Shown in pieces: positions 8,276-16,545 of a DNA stretch of 64,000 bases (the first letter of the stretch is position 1; the number at the start of each line of letters is the position of its first letter). The position numbers were made by a program, and so were the translations under genes. Below the pieces are notes generated by a model. The model searched no databases, had not been told where the DNA came from, and saw nothing but the letters and a program-made list of their open reading frames with translations. The DNA lies in assembly GCA_018449595.1 (NCBI GenBank), contig JAAVUU010000002.1, positions 682,001 through 746,000 on the forward strand. Reading direction: 5' to 3'. This DNA comes from Rhizobiales bacterium dw_265 (GTDB lineage: Bacteria; Pseudomonadota; Alphaproteobacteria; Micropepsales; Micropepsaceae).

Positions 8276-9367
8276 TCATTCCGCCGCGATAGTATTGCGC
8301 TTGTCGAACTGCGACCACACGCCCTCTTCGCCGTCCCACGAGCCCTTGGACGCGCCCTTGGAATATTCGGTGGCGCGCTGTTCGAAGAAGTTGGCGTGCT
8401 CGACGCCATTGAGGATTTCCACCAGCCAGGGCAGCGGATGGGCCTTGAGCTGCTTGTAGCCCGTGTCGGTGACCTCGAAATTGCCGAACACCGGCTCGAG
8501 CTTCAACTGGGTCAGGCGCCAGTCGGCGATATAGCGGACATAGGATTTGATCTCTTTCGCGGTCATGCCCTCGACCTCGCCCAGGCTGAAGGCCAGGTCG
8601 ACGAAGCCCTCTTCCAGCCCGACCATGGTGTGCGCCACGTCGCGGATATCGTCGCGCACCGTCTTGGTGACGCAGCCGGTTTCCTCGTTCCAGGCATGGT
8701 ACAGCTTGGTGATGCCCTCGCAGTGCAGGCTTTCGTCGCGCACCGACCAGGAAACGATCTGGCCCATGCCGTTCATCTTGTTGAAGCGGGGGAAGTTCAT
8801 CAGCATGGCGAAGCTGGCGAACAGCGACATGCCCTCGGTGAAGGCGCCGAACATGGCCAGGGTGCGGGCGACGTCGCCGCAGGTGCCCACCCCGAAGGTG
8901 TGCATGTAATCGGACTTGGCCTTCATCTCGCGATAGTCACGGAAGGCCTCGAACTCGGTCTGGGGCATGCCCAGGGTCTTGAGCAACAGAGCATAGGCGT
9001 CGATATGCACCGTCTCCATGTTGGTGAAGGCGGCCATCATCATCTGCACTTCCAGCGGCTGGAAGATGGGGATGTAGCGCTTGAGGTAATTGTCGCCGAC
9101 TTCCACGTCCGACTGGGTGAAGAAGCGGAAGATCTGGGTCAAGAGGCCCTTTTCGGACTCCGTCATGTGACCGGACTGCCAGTCGCGGATATCGGACCCC
9201 AGCGGCACTTCCTCGCCCATCCAATGGGTCTGCTGCTGGCGTTTCCAGCAGTCATAGGCCCAGGGATAGCGGGTGACGTCATAGGTGCCGGTGGCGTTCA
9301 GCAGCCCGACCGTGCCTTTTCCGATGAGCGAGCGCGGATCGACTTTTGTCAGGTCCATCATTGGCAT
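8276..9367 (-). CDS. nrdB: Class I ribonucleotide reductase, beta subunit
   Basis: About 363 residues. The subunit holds the di-metal tyrosyl radical used by NrdA. The ligands and radical residue are visible: FFTQSDVEV (first Asp), then METVHIDAY, which supplies Glu, His and the radical Tyr in the E-x2-H-x3-Y spacing, and later EGMSLFASF and RDESLHCEG with the second Glu/His set. Four possible starts exist (9376 GTG, 9367, 9361 and 9358 ATG), all overlapping or abutting the nrdA stop. I chose 9367 for its GAAGAG ribosome site at 8 bp. Coupled to nrdA. Confidence 0.93.
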   Translation of the reverse strand: MPMMDLTKVDPRSLIGKGTVGLLNATGTYDVTRYPWAYDCWKRQQQTHWMGEEVPLGSDIRDWQSGHMTESEKGLLTQIFRFFTQSDVEVGDNYLKRYIPIFQPLEVQMMMAAFTNMETVHIDAYALLLKTLGMPQTEFEAFRDYREMKAKSDYMHTFGVGTCGDVARTLAMFGAFTEGMSLFASFAMLMNFPRFNKMNGMGQIVSWSVRDESLHCEGITKLYHAWNEETGCVTKTVRDDIRDVAHTMVGLEEGFVDLAFSLGEVEGMTAKEIKSYVRYIADWRLTQLKLEPVFGNFEVTDTGYKQLKAHPLPWLVEILNGVEHANFFEQRATEYSKGASKGSWDGEEGVWSQFDKRNTIAAE

Positions 9368-11406
9368 GCGAGGCACTCTTCATAGTCGGTGCGAGGGGCC
9401 GCCGCGATGGCGCCCCTGTCTTTCTTCTCCAGCTGGCCGGCGAAACCGGCGCGGCTGATCGACTTGGAGCGGCAGTAATACAGGCTCTTGATGCCGCGCT
9501 CCCACGCCGTCCAGTGCAGCATGTGCAGGTCCCATTTGTCGATATCCGCCGGCAGGAACAGGTTCAGCGACTGGCTCTGGCAGATATAGGGGGTGCGGTC
9601 GGCCGCCAGCTCGATAAGCCAGCGCTGGTCGATCTCGAAGGCGGTGCGATAGACGGCCTTTTCCTCGTCGCTCAGGCAATCCAGATGCTGCACCGAGCCT
9701 TCCTGCTCGACAATGGACTGCCACACCGTCTCGGTGTTCTGGCCCTTGGCTTCCAGCAGTTCCTGGAGGTAGGGATTGCGCACCGAGAAGGAACCCGACA
9801 GCGTCTTGTGGGTGTAAACATTGGCCGGGATCGGCTCGACACAGGCCGAGGTACCGCCGCAGATGATGCTGATCGAGGCGGTGGGCGCGATCGCCAGCTT
9901 GTGGGAGAAGCGCGCCTTCATGCCCCTTTCCTTGGCGTCGGGACAGGCGCCGCGTTCTTCCGCCAGGATATAAGACGCCGCATCCGCTTCCCGGCGTATC
10001 TTCTTGAACATGCGCAGATTCCACGACTTGGCCATCGCGCTTTCCAGCGGGATGTTCTTGGCCTGCAGGAAGGAATGGAAGCCCATCACTCCCAGCCCCA
10101 CCGAACGCTCGCGCTTGGCGGAATAGACCGCGCGCTCCATGCCGGCGGGCGCATTCTCGATGAAGTCGCTGAGAACATTGTCCAGCATGCGCAGCACGTC
10201 CTCGACAAAGCCCTCCACCTGCGCCCACTGGTCCCAGGTCTCGATGTTCAGCGACGACAGGCAGCAAACCGCCGTGCGCTCCTTGCCGTCATGGTCGATG
10301 CCGGTCGGCAGGGTGATCTCGCTGCACAGGTTGGAGGTGTTGACCCGAAGGCCCAGCTCGCGCTGGTGCTTGGGCAGGGCCCGGTTCACATGGTCAATGT
10401 TCAGGATATAGGGCTCGCCGGTCTGCAGCCGGGTTTCCAGGATGCGCTGCCACAGTTCGCGGGCATTGACCTCGCGCAGGACCGCCTGGTCCTTGGGGCT
10501 GCGCAGGGCGAACATCTTGCCCTCCTTCACGCACTCCATGAACTCGTCGGTGATGTTGATGCCGTGGTGCAGGTTCAACCCCTTGCGGTTGAAGTCGCCC
10601 GACGCCTTGCGGATTTCCAGGAATTCCTCGATCTCCGGATGGGTGATGTCGAGATACACCGCCGCCGAACCCCGGCGCAGCGAGCCCTGGCTGATGGCAA
10701 GCGTCAGCCCGTCCATCACATGGATGAAGGGGATGATGCCGCTGGTCTTGCCGGTCTTCACCTTCTCGCCGATGGAGCGGACCTTGCCCCAATAGGTGCC
10801 GATGCCGCCGCCATTGGAGGCCAGCCAGACATTCTCGTTCCAGGTGCCGACAATGCCGTCCAGCGAGTCCGACACATCGTTCAGGAAGCAGGAAATCGGC
10901 AACCCGCGCTTGGTGCCGCCATTGGACAGGATGGGCGTGGCGGGCATGAACCACAGCCGGCTCATATAGTCGTACAGCCGCTGGGCATGGGCCACATCGT
11001 CGGCATAGGCGCAGGAGACGCGGGCGAACATGTCCTGGAAGCTTTCGCCCGGCATCAGGTAGCGGTCGCTCAGGGTGGCCTTGCCGAACGGGGTCAGCAG
11101 GGCGTCGCGGGAACGGTCCAGCACCAGGTCGCCGGGTACCGGCCTGGGCGCCAGCGGCGCCGGGTTGGGCGGCAGCGGCGCGGGCTTGGCCAGGTCTTGA
11201 GAAGGTTCGGCTTTGGGCACGGAACGGGTCTCCACCGTACGGGTGATAACCGTGGAACGCTCAATGACATGATCCCGGGGCGTCTGAACGACCATCTCAC
11301 CGTTGGTGTCGAAATCACCTTCCAGGACGTGTTTACCGCGTGCCGACATCGCAAAACTTCCCTTGGTCCGGGGCTGCGGGAATCGGAAGACATTGGCGCG
11401 GGTCAT
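9358..11406 (-). CDS. nrdA: Class I ribonucleotide reductase, alpha subunit
   Basis: 682 residues from ATG 11406, which has a strong AAAGGAG site. It reduces ribonucleotides to deoxyribonucleotides. Catalytic landmarks are present: PISCFLND (first redox Cys), NTSNLCSEIT (Asn, radical Cys, Glu), TAVCCLSSLN (second redox Cys) and a C-terminal CLAC pair. The first ~95 residues are polar and proline-rich (APLPPNPAPLAPRPVP) and do not look like an ATP-cone, so the overall-activity dATP site seems absent. A longer frame to 11442 has no better start. Confidence 0.95.
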   Translation of the reverse strand: MTRANVFRFPQPRTKGSFAMSARGKHVLEGDFDTNGEMVVQTPRDHVIERSTVITRTVETRSVPKAEPSQDLAKPAPLPPNPAPLAPRPVPGDLVLDRSRDALLTPFGKATLSDRYLMPGESFQDMFARVSCAYADDVAHAQRLYDYMSRLWFMPATPILSNGGTKRGLPISCFLNDVSDSLDGIVGTWNENVWLASNGGGIGTYWGKVRSIGEKVKTGKTSGIIPFIHVMDGLTLAISQGSLRRGSAAVYLDITHPEIEEFLEIRKASGDFNRKGLNLHHGINITDEFMECVKEGKMFALRSPKDQAVLREVNARELWQRILETRLQTGEPYILNIDHVNRALPKHQRELGLRVNTSNLCSEITLPTGIDHDGKERTAVCCLSSLNIETWDQWAQVEGFVEDVLRMLDNVLSDFIENAPAGMERAVYSAKRERSVGLGVMGFHSFLQAKNIPLESAMAKSWNLRMFKKIRREADAASYILAEERGACPDAKERGMKARFSHKLAIAPTASISIICGGTSACVEPIPANVYTHKTLSGSFSVRNPYLQELLEAKGQNTETVWQSIVEQEGSVQHLDCLSDEEKAVYRTAFEIDQRWLIELAADRTPYICQSQSLNLFLPADIDKWDLHMLHWTAWERGIKSLYYCRSKSISRAGFAGQLEKKDRGAIAAAPRTDYEECLACQ

Positions 11407-11687
11407 GACCGCTCCTTTCTGCCCCCTGGGACCCAGCCCCATTCATCTCATATCCATGTCCTGCGGCACCCGACTGCGGGCAGTTTCCCGGCGGCAGGCA
11501 GCCAAATGGCCGTCTTACCGGGTCAATGCCTTCAATGTGGGGGTGTTTTGCCCCGGATTCCAGCCCCACCAGGCTGGTCCCGGAGTTCCCTGGAATCCCC
11601 TACTTAGAGCATCCGAAGCACCGTGAACGTCTATATATAGGGGCCTGTTCGTGGAATCCGTCAAGCCGAAATACTTTCACACGGGCG
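11407..11687 (-). promoter_or_regulatory. nrdAB upstream region with repeated TGGAATCC octamers and CTATATATAG palindrome
   Basis: 281 bp without a gene between nrdA and the btuD end. It holds a perfect 10-bp palindrome CTATATATAG (11631-11640), which matches the core of the NrdR box. The octamer TGGAATCC occurs at 11591 and 11652 and inverted at 11555. The first two pair as a 9-bp inverted repeat, 11555-11563 with 11590-11598. Each octamer contains a GANTC site, the target of the alphaproteobacterial CcrM methylase. NrdR or methylation control is inferred. Only one NrdR-like core is visible, whereas such boxes usually come in pairs. Confidence 0.45.
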
Positions 11688-12458
11688 TCATTTTTCGCTT
11701 GGGGACAAAAGTGTGAATGCGCGCGAATCTCCCTGTCCGCTCAGGTGGGCGCGCACGCCAAAGGCCCTGTGGACAAGTTCTTCTGTGAGCAAATCGGTGT
11801 CGCCCGCGACCGCCCCATCCACAACTACGATGACCCGGCCAGGGTAGCGCGCCGCCAGGGTGAGGTCGTGCAGCGAGGCGATGACCAGGGTGCCGCTCCG
11901 GGCGAATTGTGAAAGCAGGTTCATGCTCTGCATGGCATGGCGCGGGTCCAGCCCGGTGATGGGCTCGTCCACGATCAATATCTGGGGCTCGCTGACAATG
12001 GCGCGGGCCAGCATGGCGCGGGCGAACTCCCCGCCCGACAGGGTGGTGGCGGCCTGCGTGCGCCGATCCACCAGGTCGCATAATTCTAACGCACGCGTAA
12101 TGGCGGGCTGGAATTCGAGGGGAAGACCGCCGGTGGCCGGGAGCCGCGGGGTAAGTCCCAGCGCCACCAGCCGCTCCACCGAAATCGGCCATTCCAGCCG
12201 CGGATTCTGGGGCAGATAGGCCCGCCGCGCCGCCAGCCGGGCCATGGACAGGGAGGCCAGGGACTTGCTGTCCAGCACCACCTGTCCTGTGTCGGGCTTC
12301 AGCAATCCCGCCAGCACCGACAGCAAAGTGGATTTGCCCGCGCCATTGGGGCCGATCACGGCGATGAACTCCCCGGCATGGGCCTGGAGCGACACGTCGC
12401 GCAGGATGGTCTTTCCACCGCGCGTTACGCCGACATTGTCCGCCGCCAATAACGTCAT
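11688..12458 (-). CDS. btuD: ABC transporter ATP-binding protein, vitamin B12 uptake
   Basis: 256 residues. Walker A GPNGAGKST (36-44), signature LSGGEFARAMLARA (about 140) and Walker B ILIVDEP followed by a switch His in SLHDLTLAARY. This is the FecE/BtuD subfamily that powers import of B12 or iron chelates. It overlaps btuC by 4 bp and is the last gene of an operon led by a cobalamin riboswitch, which makes B12 the expected substrate. Confidence 0.9.
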   Translation of the reverse strand: MTLLAADNVGVTRGGKTILRDVSLQAHAGEFIAVIGPNGAGKSTLLSVLAGLLKPDTGQVVLDSKSLASLSMARLAARRAYLPQNPRLEWPISVERLVALGLTPRLPATGGLPLEFQPAITRALELCDLVDRRTQAATTLSGGEFARAMLARAIVSEPQILIVDEPITGLDPRHAMQSMNLLSQFARSGTLVIASLHDLTLAARYPGRVIVVVDGAVAGDTDLLTEELVHRAFGVRAHLSGQGDSRAFTLLSPSEK

Positions 12459-13432
12459 GGCGCGACTTTCCGGATGCGCACCACCAGCCAGAAGAAGAAG
12501 GGCGTGCCCAAGAGGCTGGTGAAGACGCCCAGCCGCAGTTCGGGATTGGTGTGGACCAGCCGCGCGGCGATATCGGCGCAGAGCAGCAGCAGCGCCCCGG
12601 CCAGGGACGCCGGCAACAGCACCCGGCGCGGGGCATAGCCCACGAATGGCCGCACCACATGCGGCGCCACCAATCCGATAAAGCCGATGGCGCCCACCAC
12701 CGAGGTGATCGCGCCCACGCTCAGCGCCGTGCCCGCCACCACCAGCGCCGCCAGCCGGGCCAGGTTGACGCCCAGGCTGGCGGCCTGCGCCTCGCCCAGC
12801 GCCAGCGCATCCAGCGCCCTGCCCGTCAGCGCCAAAAGGCCGCCACCGGCGACCACAAATGGCAGCACCAGCAGCACCTGGATCCAGCTTTTGTCGGCCA
12901 GCGACCCCAGCAGCCAGGACATGATCTCATAGGCGGCATAGGGATTGGGCGCGAAGTTCAGCGCCAGGGCGATGCCCGCCGCCGTCAGGCTGCTGACGGC
13001 CGCGCCCGCCAGCACCAGCGCCACCGTGCCGCCCCCCTTCAATCCTTGGCCCAAAGCAAAAGTCAGCCCGCAGGCCGCCAGCGCCCCCACCATGCCCATC
13101 AGCGGGCCGGCGACCGGCGACAGGGCGGCCAGGCCGAAATAGATCGCGATCACCGCCCCCAGCGCCGCGCCGCTGGAGACGCCCAGCAGCGCCGGCTCGG
13201 CCAGCGGATTGCGGGTGAAGCCCTGCAACACCGCGCCCGACAGGCCCAGCACCGCCCCCACCATCAGCGCCAGCACGGTGCGCGGCAGGCGGATGTCCTG
13301 GACGATCAGGCCCGCCAGGGAGTCCTGCGGCGACAGTAGCGCCGCTGGCGGCAGCCACACCCGTCCCGCCAGCAGGGAGGCGCAGGAGGCGATGACGATC
13401 AGCACGGCCAACGACACATTCAGCTTCATCAC
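12455..13432 (-). CDS. btuC: FecCD/BtuC-family permease, vitamin B12 uptake
   Basis: 325 residues, about ten membrane helices. Signatures include RLPRTVLALMVGAVLGLSG near the N-terminus, GFTRNPLAEPALLGVSSGAA, and GFIGLVAPHVVRPFVG, which carries the cytoplasmic coupling helix to BtuD. It forms the homodimeric inner-membrane channel. It overlaps the neighbours on both sides by 4 bp. Confidence 0.92.
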   Translation of the reverse strand: MMKLNVSLAVLIVIASCASLLAGRVWLPPAALLSPQDSLAGLIVQDIRLPRTVLALMVGAVLGLSGAVLQGFTRNPLAEPALLGVSSGAALGAVIAIYFGLAALSPVAGPLMGMVGALAACGLTFALGQGLKGGGTVALVLAGAAVSSLTAAGIALALNFAPNPYAAYEIMSWLLGSLADKSWIQVLLVLPFVVAGGGLLALTGRALDALALGEAQAASLGVNLARLAALVVAGTALSVGAITSVVGAIGFIGLVAPHVVRPFVGYAPRRVLLPASLAGALLLLCADIAARLVHTNPELRLGVFTSLLGTPFFFWLVVRIRKVAP

Positions 13433-14232
13433 GGAAGCCTCAGCAGCGCATCCTGCAATTGCCGCGTGACGCGCGCGGTCTGCGGCACGCCGCAGCCATA
13501 GAGCGAGTTATAGGAGACGCGCCGCCCGGCATAGCGCCGCATCAGGGCGGGATGCAGGTTCTGGTCGTCGCGCAGGCTGGCGCTGCCGCCATAGCTGTCG
13601 CCATACACCAGCGCATCGGGATTTCTGGCGATCAGGGTTTCGACATCGTAATAGCCGAACGGCCCACGCTCGATATTGCGTGCGCCCGCCGCCGTCAGCA
13701 TGGCGTCGAACAGCCCGCCCGTGCCCGGCACATAACCGCCGCCGCCCCAGCCCGCCACGGTGAGAATGCGTTTGGGGCGATGCGCCGCCACCACGCGCAG
13801 GTCCGCATCCATTTGCGCGATCAGCGCCTCGCCGCGCGCTTCTTCCCCCACCGCTTTGGCCACCAGCCGGGTGACGGCGCGGATCTGGTCGAATGTTTCG
13901 GCGGGCGGCACCTCCACCACTTTCGCGCCGGTCTTCGCCAGCAAGGGCCTGAGCGAAGGCGCGGTGAAGCTGTCGGTCAGGATCAGGTCGGGCCTGGCCG
14001 CCAGTATCTCTTCGGCGCTGTTGTGATTGACCGCGATATCCGCCGCCCGCGGCCAGTATTTCAGCGCCGTCTTTTCGCGCGACAGGAAGGTGATGCTGGC
14101 GATGCGTGACGGCGGCACGAGGTCGAGAAGGAGTGCATCGGTGCAAACCTTCAACGACATGATCCTCTGCGGAGTCGCGGCCGCCGCCTGTCCCGTCATC
14201 GCAAACAGAACAGCGGCCGCGATCCATTTCAT
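13429..14232 (-). CDS. btuF: Periplasmic vitamin B12-binding protein
   Basis: 267 residues with a signal peptide (about 1-18, cut after QAAAA). The body is a class III binding fold: RIMSLKVCTDALLLDL, then AARPDLILTDSF in lobe one, a long connecting helix, and ILTVAGWGGGGYVPG plus ARNPDALVYGDS in lobe two. Such proteins capture the ligand after TonB-dependent entry and hand it to BtuC. The B12 assignment comes from the riboswitch and btuB in the same operon. The gene starts 2 bp after btuB. Confidence 0.88.
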   Translation of the reverse strand: MKWIAAAVLFAMTGQAAAATPQRIMSLKVCTDALLLDLVPPSRIASITFLSREKTALKYWPRAADIAVNHNSAEEILAARPDLILTDSFTAPSLRPLLAKTGAKVVEVPPAETFDQIRAVTRLVAKAVGEEARGEALIAQMDADLRVVAAHRPKRILTVAGWGGGGYVPGTGGLFDAMLTAAGARNIERGPFGYYDVETLIARNPDALVYGDSYGGSASLRDDQNLHPALMRRYAGRRVSYNSLYGCGVPQTARVTRQLQDALLRLP

Positions 14233-14234
14233 GC

Positions 14235-16151
14235 TTACAAGTTCACCTTGATCCCGCCAGTGGCGCCGATGCGCGGGCGCAGGAAGCCATCGGGGCTTTG
14301 ATAATCCCGATCGGTCAGGTTCTCAATCCGCCCGAACAGGCTCCATTTTTCGGTCAGCCGATAGCTGGCGGCGACGTCGATCGTGGTCACGGCGCCCATC
14401 CGCAGGCGCGGGATGGAGAAGTCGCGATTGCCGTCAATCTGCGCGCCGGTATAGAGCAGCACCGCATCCAGCGACAGATCGCCAGTCGCCTGCCAGTCGG
14501 CGCGCAGGCTGGCCTTGTGGCGCGGCCGCCGCAACAGTTCCAGCTTGGTGTCGCCGTCGATGGCGTCGGTATAGGTATAGTCGGCGCGAAGCGTCAGCGT
14601 ATCCAGCGCCTTCCAGGCCAGGAAAGCCTCCACGCCATCGGTGCGGGCGCGGCCGATATTGAGGTTCAGGAACAAGGGCGCGGGGCCTGACGTGATCAGG
14701 TTGCGGATATTGTTATAGAACCAGGTCGCGCCGCCGGTCAGGTCGTCGCCCAGGATCTTCTGCTCGAAGCCCGCGTCATAGCCGAAGCTGGATTCCGGCT
14801 TCAGCAGCGGGTTGCCGCCGAAGGTGCCGTAAAGCTGCTGCAGCGCCGGGGCCTTGAAGCCCGAACCGGCGCTGGCCTTCAGCTTGGTGCCGGTCTCCTC
14901 GATCAGCCAGGCCGGGGCGACGCGCCAGGTGGTGCGGTCGCCGAAACGGCTGTTGGAATCGAAGCGCACCGAAGCGGTGTTGTAGAGTCCCCAGCCGATA
15001 TCGGACTGCAGTTCGCCATAGCCGGCATTGGTGGTGATGCCCGCAGACAAGGGCGACGGGAAGCCGAAGCTGGTGCCGGGATGCAGCGCATCGCGCGCCG
15101 TTTCCGCCCCCAGCACCAGGGTCTCGCCCGCCATCACCCCGATATTGCCCTGATAATCGAGCTTGACGCGGTCGCCCTTCTGGCGGCCGTCGCCATTGTC
15201 GGGGTCCTGGGTGGCCAGGATGTTGCTGCCATAGGCAAAGCCGACGGTCTGGTCGAGGCGGCCATCCCACAGCACCAGATGCGCGGTGCCGCGCGATTCA
15301 TACTGCATGGTCTCAATGCGGGTGCGGGTGGGCGACGGAAACGACGCGAAGGTCACCGGATCGAAAGCATCGCCGGTGATCTTGCCCAGGCTGTTGGAGA
15401 CGCGCCCTGAAAAGCCCAGGTCGAAATTGCCGGTCACGTCATAGCCCAGCTTGGTGCCCGCCGTGGTGTTGTCATAGAAATCGTCATTGCGGCGCTGGCC
15501 CGGCGGCAACAGGTCCAGCGGCGTCACCGGCGTATCGCTGGAATGATAATGCTGCAGATTGGCCTGATAGTGGAAGGCGCCTTCCGAGCCCGACGCCGAG
15601 GCCGTTTCATTGATGGTGCCGAAGGAGCCACCTTCCAGGCTGGCATGGACCTGCATCGGGCCATTGCCGGCCTTGGTCACCAGGTTGATGACGCCGCCGA
15701 TGGCGTCGGAGCCATAGAGGGCGCCCTGCGGCCCGCGCAGCACTTCCACCCGCGCCAGGTCGCCGGCCAGCAGCTTGGAAATATCGGCGGCGCCATTGGC
15801 GGTGGAAGGATCGGAGATGTCGATGCCGTCCAGCAGCACCTTGGTATGGTTGGAATTGGTGCCGCGCATGAAGATCGAGGTCTGGCCGCCCGCGCCGCCG
15901 GTCTGCACGATGTCCAGGCCCGGCACCTCGCGCAGCACATCGGGCAGCGAGCGGTCCTGGCGCTGCTCGATATCGGCGGCGGTGATGACGGTGACGCTGC
16001 TGGCGACCTGGGCGACCGGGGTCGGCAGGCGGGTGGCGCTGACCACGATATCCTCGTCGTTCAGTTGCGGAAAATCGAGCTGGGCCTGGGCGAAAGCGGG
16101 CGCGGCCAGCGCCGCCAATGCGGCGGTGGAGGTGAGAAAGGATTTCAACAT
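14235..16151 (-). CDS. btuB: TonB-dependent vitamin B12 receptor
   Basis: 638 residues. A signal peptide (about 1-21) precedes a TonB box EDIVVSATR (about 34-42). The plug domain contains QRQDRSLPDVLREVPGLDI, GGQTSIFMRGT and VEVLRGPQGALYGSDAIGG. A 22-strand beta barrel follows and the chain ends in GGIKVNL. It imports cobalamin across the outer membrane using TonB energy. The gene lies directly behind a cobalamin riboswitch and heads btuF-btuC-btuD, which supports the substrate strongly. Confidence 0.93.
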   Translation of the reverse strand: MLKSFLTSTAALAALAAPAFAQAQLDFPQLNDEDIVVSATRLPTPVAQVASSVTVITAADIEQRQDRSLPDVLREVPGLDIVQTGGAGGQTSIFMRGTNSNHTKVLLDGIDISDPSTANGAADISKLLAGDLARVEVLRGPQGALYGSDAIGGVINLVTKAGNGPMQVHASLEGGSFGTINETASASGSEGAFHYQANLQHYHSSDTPVTPLDLLPPGQRRNDDFYDNTTAGTKLGYDVTGNFDLGFSGRVSNSLGKITGDAFDPVTFASFPSPTRTRIETMQYESRGTAHLVLWDGRLDQTVGFAYGSNILATQDPDNGDGRQKGDRVKLDYQGNIGVMAGETLVLGAETARDALHPGTSFGFPSPLSAGITTNAGYGELQSDIGWGLYNTASVRFDSNSRFGDRTTWRVAPAWLIEETGTKLKASAGSGFKAPALQQLYGTFGGNPLLKPESSFGYDAGFEQKILGDDLTGGATWFYNNIRNLITSGPAPLFLNLNIGRARTDGVEAFLAWKALDTLTLRADYTYTDAIDGDTKLELLRRPRHKASLRADWQATGDLSLDAVLLYTGAQIDGNRDFSIPRLRMGAVTTIDVAASYRLTEKWSLFGRIENLTDRDYQSPDGFLRPRIGATGGIKVNL

Positions 16152-16152
16152 G

Positions 16153-16175
16153 GGCGTCTCCGGTCAAAGGACGCC
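16153..16175 (-). promoter_or_regulatory. Hairpin over the btuB ribosome-binding site (possible expression platform)
   Basis: On the mRNA strand GGCGTC (16170-16175) pairs with GACGCC (16153-16158), leaving an 11-base loop. The btuB ATG begins one base after the stem, and the GGAG ribosome site is partly in the loop and partly in the 3' arm. Folding would hide the site. It lies about 100 bases after the riboswitch aptamer and may be the translational switch. This reading is inferred. Confidence 0.45.
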
Positions 16176-16275
16176 ACGCGGAATTGACAAGGCAGATTGG
16201 CCCCGCGCGGCATCGGTCTTTGTCGCCGCTGCGGTTTACCCCGCTGTACCCCGCACACCCCGGCAGGCCACAAGA

Positions 16276-16455
16276 CGACGGTGCGAGGCAGGTTTCCTGG
16301 CTTCCGGGTCAGGGCTTCCCGTCCGTCTTCCCAAGGCTCATCTTCGGTTGAAGAGACTGCCTCAGTGACATTTGGACGATGGCTCGCCGGTTACAGTTGC
16401 GGGGGCAGCCGCGGTGTCGATCCGCGTTCCCTAAACCTTGCACCTGGGCGGCTTA
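16276..16455 (-). promoter_or_regulatory. Cobalamin (adenosylcobalamin) riboswitch upstream of btuB
   Basis: On the minus strand the order is AGGTGC then TTTAGGGAA at the 5' side (about 16423-16447), the core GCCCCCGCAACTGTAA (16391-16406), and near the 3' end the B12 box AAGCCAGGAAACCTGCCT (16286-16303). This order and these sequences are the conserved elements of the cobalamin riboswitch. It precedes the btuB-btuF-btuC-btuD operon, which it should switch off when B12 is plentiful. End points are approximate. Confidence 0.95.
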
Positions 16456-16545
16456 TGATCCGGCAAGAACCGCGCGTCAAGTTCCGGCGCCCGAACCCAA
16501 CTGGCAGGCGCGGCGGCGCCGCGCTAAACTTGGCGCCTGTCCGGG

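Noticed and set aside
11407-11560. Second cobalamin riboswitch before nrdA
   Set aside because: A segment GCAGTCGGGTGCCGCAG looks a little like a B12 box, but the CCCCCGCAAC core and other elements are missing.
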